This document shows, one piece after another, positions 1 to 6,022 of a stretch of DNA of 8,066 nt. Numbering within the stretch: the stretch's first letter is position 1; the number at the start of each line of letters is the position of its first letter. The DNA comes from Actinomycetes bacterium. GTDB lineage: Bacteria > Actinomycetota > Actinomycetes > Actinomycetales > Cellulomonadaceae. The translations under genes were made by a program, and so were the position numbers. The stretch lies in the NCBI GenBank assembly GCA_023460255.1, contig JAEWQZ010000351.1, positions 1-8,066 on the forward strand, written 5' to 3'. The notes beneath the pieces are model-generated. The model was not told the origin of the DNA and made no database searches. It saw only the letters and a program-made list of their open reading frames with translations.

Positions 1-1389
1 GCCCCGCACCGTCCGACCGCCGCACCCGGCGCTGCGCCCGATGCTGCGCCCGGCCGCGAGCGGGTCCAGCCCGACGCGCGGTGGCGGCCCCGCTACGTCA
101 CCGTCGCCGGCAAGTTCGGCATCGCCGTGGCCTTCGCGGCGGTGTGGGTGGGCCTGTCGGTGTGGGTGTCCCGCCCGTGGGTCGCCGAGCTCGACGCCGT
201 CGTCGGGGCGGTGCTCGCGTGGGTCGTCGTGACCCTCGTCGCCTACCTGCCCGGCGCCATCGTGGCGTTCCTCGCCGCGTCGCTGCTGCTCGACCGGCAG
301 CCACGGCTGCCCGCCACGGCGCCCACGGCGGCCGTCACCGTCATCATCGCCGCGCGGAACGAGGAGGAAGCCGTCGGGCGCACGCTCGAGGGCATTGCCC
401 GCAGCGACCACCTCGGCACGATCCGCGTGCTGCTCGCGGACAACGGCTCGACGGACGGCACGGTCGCCGAGGCCGAGCGGGCGGCTGCGCGGCTCGGGCT
501 GCCGCTGCGCGTCGTGCACGAGGAGCGACCCGGGAAGGCGCACGCGCTCAACGCGGCGCTGGCGTACGTCACCACCGACCTCGTCGTGACGGTGGACGCG
601 GACACCCTGCTGCACCGCGAGGCGCTGCGGCGTCTGGTCGCGCGCCTCGACGCGGCGCCGGAGGACACCGACGCGGTCGCCGGCACCGTGCTCGTGCGCA
701 ACTCCCGCCACAACCTGCTCACCCGGATGCAGGAGTGGGACTACTACCTCGGCATCGCCGCGGTGAAGCGGATGCAGGGGCTGTACCAGGCGACCCTCGT
801 CGCGCAGGGCGCCTTCTCCCTGTACCGGACCGAGGCGCTGCGGGCGGTGGGCGGCTGGCCCGACGCCATCGGCGAGGACATCGTGCTCACCTGGCGACTG
901 ATGGAGGGCGGCCGTCGCGTCTACTTCGAGCCGACGTCCGTCGCGTTCACCGACGTGCCGGAGCACCTGCGGCACTTCATGCGGCAACGCGCCCGCTGGG
1001 CCCGCGGGATGCTCGAGGGGCTGCGGGCCGTCCCGTCGTGGCGCCAGCGCCGCGTGCTCACCAAGGCGGTGGCCGGCGTCGACCTGCTCATCCCCTTGCT
1101 CGACGTCGGCTACGTCTGCATCTGGGTGCCCGGACTCGTCCTGTTCTGCCTCGGGGTGCCGCTGGTGGTGTCCGCCTGGACGCTCGCGGTGCTGCCGGTC
1201 ACGCTCCTCGTCTACGGCGGGGTGCGGGGGTTCCAGGCCCGGCACGTCTTCGGCCCGCTGGGGCTGAGCGTGCGGCGCAACCGACTCGGCTACGTGGCGT
1301 TCCTGCTCGGCTACCAGCTGCTGTGCTCGAGCGCGTCACTGGTGGGCTACGCGCAGCACGTCGCGGGGACCCGTCGCCGCTGGAAGTGA
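1..1389 (+). CDS. Membrane-bound processive family 2 glycosyltransferase (partial, 5' end outside window)
   Basis: This is probably an inner-membrane GT2 enzyme of the PgaC/NodC/hyaluronan-synthase/cellulose-synthase type, which polymerises or transfers sugar from a nucleotide-sugar donor on the cytoplasmic face. The frame is open from base 1. Numbering codons from base 1, hydrophobic segments lie near residues 37-55 and 67-97. The GT-A fold follows: VTVIIAARNEEE (about 112-123), DNGSTDGT (about 147), the donor/metal-binding DAD (199-201), the catalytic-base motif GED (291-293) and QRARW (329-333), which matches the QxxRW motif of processive enzymes. Several membrane segments follow at about 360-450. 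The only in-frame start codon seen is GTG at 127 (420 aa), but it falls inside the first membrane helix and just after a basic flank (RWRPRY), so the real start is probably upstream. The stop is TGA at 1387. The family is well supported; the sugar and polymer cannot be told from this sequence. Confidence 0.88.
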   Translation, partial: APHRPTAAPGAAPDAAPGRERVQPDARWRPRYVTVAGKFGIAVAFAAVWVGLSVWVSRPWVAELDAVVGAVLAWVVVTLVAYLPGAIVAFLAASLLLDRQPRLPATAPTAAVTVIIAARNEEEAVGRTLEGIARSDHLGTIRVLLADNGSTDGTVAEAERAAARLGLPLRVVHEERPGKAHALNAALAYVTTDLVVTVDADTLLHREALRRLVARLDAAPEDTDAVAGTVLVRNSRHNLLTRMQEWDYYLGIAAVKRMQGLYQATLVAQGAFSLYRTEALRAVGGWPDAIGEDIVLTWRLMEGGRRVYFEPTSVAFTDVPEHLRHFMRQRARWARGMLEGLRAVPSWRQRRVLTKAVAGVDLLIPLLDVGYVCIWVPGLVLFCLGVPLVVSAWTLAVLPVTLLVYGGVRGFQARHVFGPLGLSVRRNRLGYVAFLLGYQLLCSSASLVGYAQHVAGTRRRWK

Positions 1390-1446
1390 GGGCCGCTCGC
1401 GTCCGGGACCGGTGCGTCAGCCGCCACCGCGTCGGCAACCCCGCAG

Positions 1447-1478
1447 AGTGGAACGAAGTGGCGGCAGATCGTTCCACT
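1447..1478. terminator. Hairpin 1 in the convergent intergenic region, possible bidirectional terminator
   Basis: The arms AGTGGAACGA (1447-1456) and TCGTTCCACT (1469-1478) form a perfect 10-bp stem with a 12-base loop, starting 57 bases after the glycosyltransferase stop. There is no T-run after the stem on either strand, so it would not be a classical intrinsic terminator. Its place between convergent genes makes a termination or 3'-end-stabilising role plausible. The structure is seen directly; the role is inferred. Confidence 0.45.
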
Positions 1479-1498
1479 CCGCGTCGGCAACCCCGCAG

Positions 1499-1530
1499 AG
1501 TGGAACGAAATGGCGGCAGATCGTTCCACT
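1499..1530. terminator. Hairpin 2, duplicate of hairpin 1
   Basis: The same 10-bp arms recur at 1499-1508 and 1521-1530 around a 12-base loop that differs from hairpin 1 by one base. The right arm could also pair with the left arm of hairpin 1, and the lone arm at 1552-1561 could pair with either left arm, so alternative structures are possible. A role in termination or as a REP-like element is inferred from position only. Confidence 0.45.
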
Positions 1531-1569
1531 GTGGGGGTTGGGGCCCTCGTTTCGTTCCACTGTGTGTAT

Positions 1570-1596
1570 GGGGGGGTGGGGTGGGACGGGACGGGG
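1570..1596 (+). other. G-quadruplex-forming motif
   Basis: Five G-runs of 3 to 7 bases occur at 1570-1576, 1578-1581, 1583-1585, 1588-1590 and 1593-1596, separated by only 1 or 2 bases (T, T, AC, AC). This meets the usual G3+N1-7 definition with a run to spare. It is on the + strand and ends 2 bases before the stop codon of the minus-strand TerC gene. It would be in the RNA of transcripts reading out of the glycosyltransferase gene, and C-rich in the TerC transcript. The motif is certain; folding in the cell is not known. Confidence 0.7.
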
Positions 1597-1598
1597 CG

Positions 1599-2708
1599 TC
1601 AGGGACGGTCGGTGGGCGTCGCGTCCTTGTCGTCCGTGCGCACGCCACCGAGGATCGGCGGGATCGTCGCCCGCGGCGGCACCCGGCGGCCCGGCTCGGC
1701 CACGTGGGCCGATGCGCGGGCGTCGCCCGGCACGTCACGCGTCGCGTACAGGCTGGTCGCGGTGACGATCCCGAGGATGACGACGATGACCGCCAGCGAC
1801 CACAGGGTCGGCACGGTGGGCACGCCGTCCCAGACCTCGTGCGCCCAGTGCAGGACGAGCTTGACGCCGATGAACGCGAGGATCGCGGCGAGGCCGTACC
1901 CGAGGTGCACGAGCTTGCTCAGCGCACCCTGGAGCACGAAGTACAGGGCTCGCAGGCCCAGCAGCGCGAAGGCGTTGGTCGCGAAGACGAGGTACGGGTC
2001 GCCGGTGATGCCGTAGACGGCGGGCACCGAGTCCACCGCGAAGACGATGTCGGTGGCGAACACCGCGACGACCACCAGCGCGAACGGGGTGATCGCCCGG
2101 CGCCCGTCCACCCGGACGGTCATCCGCGGGCCCTGGTACTCCTCGGTGACCGGCATGAAGCGGCGCATCAGCCGGACCGAGCGCATCTGGGACACGTCGA
2201 CGTCGTGACTGGCGTGCTTGATCTGGTCGCGCACGATCTTCACGGCCGTGACCAGCAGGATCGCGCCGAAGAGCAGGAACGCCCACGTGAAGTTCGCGAG
2301 GATCGCGGCGCCCAGGGCGATGAAGATGCCGCGCAGGACGAGCGCCCCGACGATCCCGTAGAGCAGCACCCGCTGCTGGAGCTCCGGGGGCACCGCGAAG
2401 GCCGTGAGCAGCAGCATGAAGACGAACAGGTTGTCCACGGACAGCGACTTCTCGACGAGGTAGCCCGTGAGGTACTCCAGGCCCGTCTGGCCGCCCCACA
2501 CGTTCCACACGACGACGGCGAACGTCAGCGGCAGGGCGATGTAGATGACGCTCCAGGTCACCGCCTCGCGCATGGAGACCTCGTGCGGCTTGCGCGTGAC
2601 GACGAAGTCGAGGGTGAGCAGGGCGATGACCACGGCGATGGTGATCGCCCACAGCGTCGGCGTGCCGATGGTGGAGATCGCTGTCGAGGACGCGGCGGCG
2701 GTCAGCAC
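1599..2708 (-). CDS. TerC/Alx family integral membrane protein
   Basis: This is a 369-residue polytopic membrane protein of the TerC family, whose members are linked to tellurite resistance, Mn(II) export and metal delivery to secreted proteins. Counting from GTG at 2708, hydrophobic helices start at about residue 18, and two family signatures with acidic residues in membrane segments are present: EKSLSVDNLFVF (86-97) and ATDIVFAVDSVPA (218-230). Further helices run to about residue 320, followed by a hydrophilic cytoplasmic-type tail of about 45 residues rich in Arg, Pro and Asp. A longer reading from TTG at 2765 would add 19 mostly polar, Arg-rich residues and run through an upstream inverted repeat, so GTG at 2708 is preferred. 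No Shine-Dalgarno is seen before it and a promoter-like element ends 5 bases upstream, suggesting a leaderless transcript. The substrate ion is not shown by the sequence. Confidence 0.92.
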   Translation of the reverse strand: MLTAAASSTAISTIGTPTLWAITIAVVIALLTLDFVVTRKPHEVSMREAVTWSVIYIALPLTFAVVVWNVWGGQTGLEYLTGYLVEKSLSVDNLFVFMLLLTAFAVPPELQQRVLLYGIVGALVLRGIFIALGAAILANFTWAFLLFGAILLVTAVKIVRDQIKHASHDVDVSQMRSVRLMRRFMPVTEEYQGPRMTVRVDGRRAITPFALVVVAVFATDIVFAVDSVPAVYGITGDPYLVFATNAFALLGLRALYFVLQGALSKLVHLGYGLAAILAFIGVKLVLHWAHEVWDGVPTVPTLWSLAVIVVILGIVTATSLYATRDVPGDARASAHVAEPGRRVPPRATIPPILGGVRTDDKDATPTDRP

Positions 2709-2713
2709 ACGCT

Positions 2714-2739
2714 GACGATACGGACCGGTGGACCGTTCC
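2714..2739 (-). promoter_or_regulatory. Candidate ECF-sigma-type promoter of the TerC gene
   Basis: On the minus strand GGAAC (2735-2739) is followed after exactly 17 bases by CGTC (2714-2717). This resembles promoters of extracytoplasmic-function sigma factors such as actinobacterial SigE/SigH/SigR (GGAA(C/T), then CGTT or GTT). The distance from CGTC to the GTG start is 5 bases, as expected if transcription begins at or near the start codon. A TATCGT sequence (2715-2720) overlaps the element and could instead be a housekeeping -10 box. This is a pattern match only. Confidence 0.35.
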
Positions 2740-2741
2740 GC

Positions 2742-2763
2742 GCGCTGTGATCGCCCACAGCGC
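2742..2763. promoter_or_regulatory. Perfect 8-bp inverted repeat between the arabinofuranosidase and TerC genes
   Basis: GCGCTGTG (2742-2749) and CACAGCGC (2756-2763) are perfect reverse complements around a 6-base spacer. The element starts 50 bases after the arabinofuranosidase stop and ends 2 bases before the GGAAC box of the TerC promoter candidate. It may be a transcription terminator for the upstream gene (no T-run follows it) or an operator for a dimeric regulator of the downstream gene. The sequence does not decide between these. Confidence 0.5.
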
Positions 2764-2780
2764 AACGCGCCGCGGGCGCC

Positions 2781-2820
2781 CCGTCAGGCCCGGTCAGGCC
2801 CGGTCAGGCCCGGTCAGGCC
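2781..2820. repeat. Four tandem copies of a 10-bp unit over the arabinofuranosidase stop codon
   Basis: The 10-base unit CGGTCAGGCC occurs four times in a row (2781, 2791, 2801, 2811), with one change in the first copy (CCGTCAGGCC). Each copy carries TCA, a TGA stop on the minus strand, and because the period is 10 the stops at 2814, 2804, 2794 and 2784 cover all three minus-strand frames. The gene ends in the copy at 2811-2820. Copy number could vary by replication slippage without changing the protein, since the first copy met by the ribosome already holds the stop. Confidence 0.85.
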
Positions 2821-4352
2821 CGGGTCGCGGTCCCCCGCCACGCGGTCCACGACTCGGGTGCCAGGACCAGACGGGTGCGCGCCGGGTCGTCGCCCGCCGG
2901 CACCGGGCCCAGGCGGTCCAGGTGTCCCGCCTCGACGGCCGCGGCGTGCTCCGGGCCGGCCACGGCCGGGGTGTGGTCGGCGCGCATCCGCACGCCCTGC
3001 GTGAGCTCGACCCGCGCGGCCGGGTGCTCGACGTCGACCTCCACCGGCTCGGCCGACCGGTTCACGCAGAACAGGGCGACGGCCCCCGTCGCCTCGTCCC
3101 ACGTCGCGGCCGCCGTGACGACGGGCACGTCGCCGTGCTGCGCCGTCGTCGTCGTGGGGGAGCTGACCCGGAGCTCGAGAGCCGCGCCGCGGGCCCACGC
3201 CGCCGTCGTCGCGAAGGGGTGGAAGGTCGGCTGGCGCCAGGCCCCGCCGCCCGGCTCGGTCATGATCGGTGCGATGACGTTGACGAGCTGGGCCAGGCAC
3301 CCGATCCGGACGCGGTCGGCGTGCGCGAGCAGGGTGATCAGCAGGTCCCCGACGACGACGGCGTCGAGTGCCGAGTACTCGTCCTCCAGCAGCCGCGGGG
3401 GCACGCCGTCGGCGCCCCTGATCACGGAGGCGTCGGAGTGCGCGGGCCGCGAGGCCAGGTACCAGACGTTCCACTCGTCGAAGGAGATCGTGATGCGCTT
3501 GTCGGACCGGCGCTCCGCGGCGACCGCGTCGGCGGAGGCGACGACGCGCTCGATGAAGCGCCGCATCGCCGTGCCGGACGCGAGGAAGGACGCGCGGTCC
3601 CCGTCGAGCTCCTCGTAGTAGGCATGCATCGAGATGTGCTCGACGAGGTCGAACGTCTCCGCGAGCACCGTGCGCTCCCATGCGCCGAACGTCGGCATCG
3701 CCATCCCGGAGGAGCCGGAGACGACGAGCTCGATGCCCGGGTCCACCTGCCGCATGGCGTACGCCGCCTGCGCGGCCCGCCGGGCGTACTCCTCGGCGCT
3801 CGTGTGGCCGATCTGCCACGGCCCGTCCATCTCGTTGCCGAGGCACCAGACGCGCACGCCCCACGGCTCGCGCCGGCCGTTCGCGGCGCGGAGGTCGGCC
3901 CAGCGGGTGCCGGCGGGGGCGTTGCAGTACTCGACGAGCGCCGCCGCCTCGGCGGCGCCCCGGGTGCCGAGGTTGACGGCCATCATCGGCTCGACGCCCG
4001 TGCGCTCGCACCACCCGAGGAACTCGTCGGTGCCGACGACGTTCGGCTCCACGGTGCGCCACGCCAGGTCGAGGCTCGGCCGGCGCTGGTCGACCGGTCC
4101 GACGCCGTCCTCCCAGACGTAGTTCGAGACGAAGTTGCCACCCGGGTAGCGGACGAGCGTCACGCCGAGCTCGCGGGTCAGGTCCGCGACGTCGGTACGG
4201 AAGCCGTGCTCGTCGGCCGCGGCGTGGCCGGGCTCGTGGATGCCGGTGTACACGGCCCGGCCCAGGTGCTCGACGAACGAGCCGAAGAGCCGTCCGTCGA
4301 CGTCGCCGACGGTGAAGTCCGGGTGCAGCAGGATGCGGGCGCGACGCGACAC
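2814..4352 (-). CDS. abfA: Intracellular alpha-L-arabinofuranosidase, GH51
   Basis: This 512-residue enzyme would hydrolyse terminal non-reducing alpha-L-arabinofuranosyl residues from arabinoxylan or arabinan oligosaccharides. Counting from GTG at 4352, the start resembles family members (SRRARILLHPDFTVG, then RLFGSFVEHLGRAVYTG near 21-37). RYPGGNFVSNY (68-78) is a conserved substrate-site strand. CLGNEMDGPWQ (170-180) carries the likely acid/base Glu174, and ISFDEWNVW (289-297) carries the likely nucleophile Glu293. APIMTE (361-366) is also typical. The last 100-plus residues form the usual C-terminal beta domain. Length is normal for GH51. No signal peptide is seen, so it is likely cytoplasmic. 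A GTG at 4382 would add 10 residues, but it lies directly against a possible -10 box and its extra residues do not look like the family, so 4352 is preferred. The gene diverges from the serine hydrolase at 4418. Confidence 0.94.
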   Translation of the reverse strand: MSRRARILLHPDFTVGDVDGRLFGSFVEHLGRAVYTGIHEPGHAAADEHGFRTDVADLTRELGVTLVRYPGGNFVSNYVWEDGVGPVDQRRPSLDLAWRTVEPNVVGTDEFLGWCERTGVEPMMAVNLGTRGAAEAAALVEYCNAPAGTRWADLRAANGRREPWGVRVWCLGNEMDGPWQIGHTSAEEYARRAAQAAYAMRQVDPGIELVVSGSSGMAMPTFGAWERTVLAETFDLVEHISMHAYYEELDGDRASFLASGTAMRRFIERVVASADAVAAERRSDKRITISFDEWNVWYLASRPAHSDASVIRGADGVPPRLLEDEYSALDAVVVGDLLITLLAHADRVRIGCLAQLVNVIAPIMTEPGGGAWRQPTFHPFATTAAWARGAALELRVSSPTTTTAQHGDVPVVTAAATWDEATGAVALFCVNRSAEPVEVDVEHPAARVELTQGVRMRADHTPAVAGPEHAAAVEAGHLDRLGPVPAGDDPARTRLVLAPESWTAWRGTATRA

Positions 4353-4417
4353 TTTATCGATCCATTCTCGCGGGGTAGGCACATGCTAGGGGTGCGCGGC
4401 CGTGCCAGGGTGGGGGC
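4351..4417. promoter_or_regulatory. Compact divergent promoter region between arabinofuranosidase and serine hydrolase genes
   Basis: Only 65 bases separate the two start codons. On the + strand TAGGGG (4387-4392) is a possible -10 box for the gene at 4418; on the minus strand TAGCAT (4384-4389) is a possible -10 box for the arabinofuranosidase, overlapping it. An unusually A+T-rich patch (4351-4366) centres on ATCGAT with imperfect dyad flanks (ACTTT on one side, CCATT on the other). It could be a degenerate LacI-type operator or simply an unstructured leader around the GTG start. Overlapping boxes imply that the two genes may be co-regulated. No clear -35 boxes were found. Confidence 0.35.
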
Positions 4418-5902
4418 ATGCCCACTCAGCGTCGACTTCCTCGCAGCGCGCCCGCGGACCAGGGGGTCCCGGCACGCGCCCTCCTCGCCTTCCTCGACTC
4501 GGTGGAGCACGGCGGCCCCGAGCTGCACAGCCTCATGGTGCTGCGCCACGGGTCGGTGGTCGCGGAGGGGTGGTGGCACCCGTACCGGCCCGACCTGGTG
4601 CACGAGCTGTACTCGCTCAGCAAGAGCTTCACGTCGACGGCCGTCGGCCTCGCGCAGGCCGAGGGCCTGCTCTCGGTCGACGACCTGGTTCTCGACCACC
4701 TCGGCGACCTGGCACCGGCCCACCCGGACCCCAAGCTCGCGACCCTGAGGATCCGGCACCTGCTGACCATGACGGCGGGTCACACGACGGCGACCGACGA
4801 CCGCGTGTTCGGGCGTCGGGAGTGGGCGAAGGCCTTCCTGGCGCTGCCGATGGAGGTGGAGCCGGGCACGGACTTCCTCTACAACACCCCGGCCACGTAC
4901 GTGCTCTCCTTCATCCTCCAGCGGCTCACCGGGCAGCGGTTGCTCGACTACCTCAGCCCCCGCCTGCTCGAGCCGCTCGGCATCGAGGGCGCCACGTGGG
5001 AGCGGTCGCCGGAGGGTGTGGACACGGGAGGCTTCGGCCTGTCGCTGACCACCGAGGACATCGCCTGCTTCGGCCAGCTGTACCTCGCCGACGGCGTCTG
5101 GCAGGGCCGGCGGCTGCTGCCCGAGGGCTGGGTCGCCGAGGCCACCCGGCGGCACACGGACAGCCACATCAACGACGTCGACTGGGCGCAGGGCTACGGC
5201 TACCAGTTCTGGCGCTGCCAGCCCCCGGGCGTCTACCGCGGCGACGGCGCGTTCGGGCAGTTCTGCGTGGTCCTGCCGGAGCAGGACGCGGTGGTCGCGA
5301 CGACGTCGGGCACGCCGGACCTGCAGGGCGTGCTCGACCGCGTGTGGGAGCATCTCCTGCCCGCGCTGGGCGGGGCGGGCCCGTTCGCGGACACGGTGCA
5401 CGACGCCGGTGCGCAGGCCGAGCTCGCGGCACGCCTGGCGGAGCTGCGGCTCGAGCCGCCCTCGGGTGCGGCGGAGCCGTCGGCCGTGGCAGACCTCGCC
5501 GGCCGTCGGATCGATCTCGACGGCGCCCCGGGCGGCATCCGGGCGGTGACCGTCGGCCCGGAGGGGCTCGGGGTGCCGGGCGCGACCGTCACGCTCGACC
5601 TGGGTGGGCGCACGGAGACCGTGCGGCTCGGTGCCGGCGAGTGGGCCCCCGGCACGCTGCCGCCCCGCTCCCGTGAGGGCACGCTCGTCGGGGAGCCGGC
5701 GACCGAGCGCGTGCCCGTCGTCGCGGCGGGCGCGTGGACCGCGCCCGGCGTGCACACGGCTCAGCTGCGCTGGCTCACCACCCCGTACTGCCTGACGGTG
5801 ACGGCCACGGTCGGCGACGACGGCGTCCGGCTCGCCGGGCGACTGAACGCCACCTTCACGGACCCCGACCTCGGTGAGGTGACGGGACACGTCGTGGGCT
5901 GA
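4418..5902 (+). CDS. Class C beta-lactamase-like serine hydrolase with C-terminal extension
   Basis: This 494-residue protein belongs to the beta-lactamase/penicillin-binding-protein-like hydrolases (COG1680 type), which include esterases and peptidases. The SxxK motif is YSLSK, with likely nucleophile Ser66 and base Lys69. FLYNTPATYVLS (153-164) matches the family's tyrosine motif, with Tyr155. GDGAFGQF (275-282) occupies the place of the KTG motif. The catalytic domain ends near residue 315. The remaining 180 residues are not a known catalytic region and look like a small beta-rich accessory domain. The N-terminus (MPTQRRLPRSAPADQG) is not a signal peptide, so the protein is likely cytoplasmic and not a cell-wall enzyme or a resistance beta-lactamase. 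The ATG at 4418 follows a G-rich, weak Shine-Dalgarno stretch. Its divergence from a GH51 gene suggests possible esterase action on sugar side chains, but that is inference. Confidence 0.88.
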   Translation: MPTQRRLPRSAPADQGVPARALLAFLDSVEHGGPELHSLMVLRHGSVVAEGWWHPYRPDLVHELYSLSKSFTSTAVGLAQAEGLLSVDDLVLDHLGDLAPAHPDPKLATLRIRHLLTMTAGHTTATDDRVFGRREWAKAFLALPMEVEPGTDFLYNTPATYVLSFILQRLTGQRLLDYLSPRLLEPLGIEGATWERSPEGVDTGGFGLSLTTEDIACFGQLYLADGVWQGRRLLPEGWVAEATRRHTDSHINDVDWAQGYGYQFWRCQPPGVYRGDGAFGQFCVVLPEQDAVVATTSGTPDLQGVLDRVWEHLLPALGGAGPFADTVHDAGAQAELAARLAELRLEPPSGAAEPSAVADLAGRRIDLDGAPGGIRAVTVGPEGLGVPGATVTLDLGGRTETVRLGAGEWAPGTLPPRSREGTLVGEPATERVPVVAAGAWTAPGVHTAQLRWLTTPYCLTVTATVGDDGVRLAGRLNATFTDPDLGEVTGHVVG

Positions 5903-5912
5903 CGCGTACGCC

Positions 5913-5930
5913 GACGGCCGCCCGGCTGTC
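5913..5930 (+). terminator. Short hairpin after the serine hydrolase gene
   Basis: Starting 10 bases after the stop, GACGGCC (5913-5919) can pair with GGCTGTC (5924-5930) in a 7-bp stem with one G-U pair and a 4-base loop. There is no T-run after it, and it abuts the TAGGGT box of the next gene. It may be a weak terminator, or merely G+C-rich sequence that folds by chance. Confidence 0.3.
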
Positions 5931-5936
5931 TAGGGT
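5931..5936 (+). promoter_or_regulatory. Candidate -10 box for the DUF6807 gene
   Basis: TAGGGT at 5931-5936 fits the actinobacterial -10 pattern TANNNT. Transcription would start near 5943, giving a leader of about 26 bases to the GTG at 5969 and about 67 bases to the ATG at 6010. No convincing TTGAC-like -35 box is seen at the expected distance. Confidence 0.4.
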
Positions 5937-5968
5937 GGGCTCGACGAACCACCAGCCGAGGAGCCGAC

Positions 5969-6022
5969 GTGCCCGACGGACCCGTGGGCGAGCCGCACCG
6001 GGAGGTGCCATGGCTCGCCTGA
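5969..6022 (+). CDS. 17-codon upstream ORF overlapping the DUF6807 start (tentative)
   Basis: GTG at 5969 is preceded by GAGGAG (5958-5963) at a 5-base spacing, a stronger ribosome binding site than many in the window. The peptide reads MPDGPVGEPHREVPWLA and stops at TGA 6020-6022, 10 bases inside the next gene, which starts at ATG 6010 in another frame. This arrangement suggests translational coupling: ribosomes finishing here could restart at 6010, which has its own GGGAGG (6000-6005). The peptide has no recognisable family. It could be a chance ORF. Confidence 0.35.
   Translation: MPDGPVGEPHREVPWLA

Larger units (their letters stand above)
1427..1530. repeat. Two exactly adjacent 52-bp direct repeats, each with a perfect inverted repeat
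   Basis: The unit at 1427-1478 is repeated at 1479-1530 with a single difference (GAAG against GAAA, near 1456-1459 and 1508-1511). Each unit holds the arms AGTGGAACGA and TCGTTCCACT, which are perfect reverse complements separated by 12 bases. A further lone TCGTTCCACT arm lies at 1552-1561. The block sits between two convergent genes. It could be a REP-like dispersed palindrome, a bidirectional transcription terminator, or a protein-binding array. No transposase or target-site duplication is visible here. Confidence 0.9.

Noticed and set aside
1427..1561. CRISPR array
   Set aside because: There are only two units and they are directly adjacent with no spacers; no cas genes are present.
1427..1561. 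Insertion sequence ends
   Set aside because: There is no transposase, and the region is about 200 bases with no terminal repeats flanking a coding sequence or target duplication.
81..2750. Plus-strand open frame of 889 residues spanning two real genes
   Set aside because: It is Arg/His/Asp-rich low-complexity translation running in another frame of the glycosyltransferase and antisense to TerC, crossing the intergenic repeats. This is typical of stop-poor high-G+C DNA.
2922..4748. Plus-strand open frame antisense to the arabinofuranosidase
   Set aside because: The minus-strand frame has clear GH51 catalytic motifs; this one has no recognisable domain and overlaps the start of the serine hydrolase.
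4178..5890. Minus-strand open frame antisense to the serine hydrolase
   Set aside because: It has no domain, is Arg- and Val-rich, and is opposite a gene with intact SxxK motifs.
4418..5902. Antibiotic-resistance beta-lactamase
   Set aside because: There is no signal peptide, and the third motif and C-terminal extension match the general COG1680 hydrolases rather than true AmpC enzymes.
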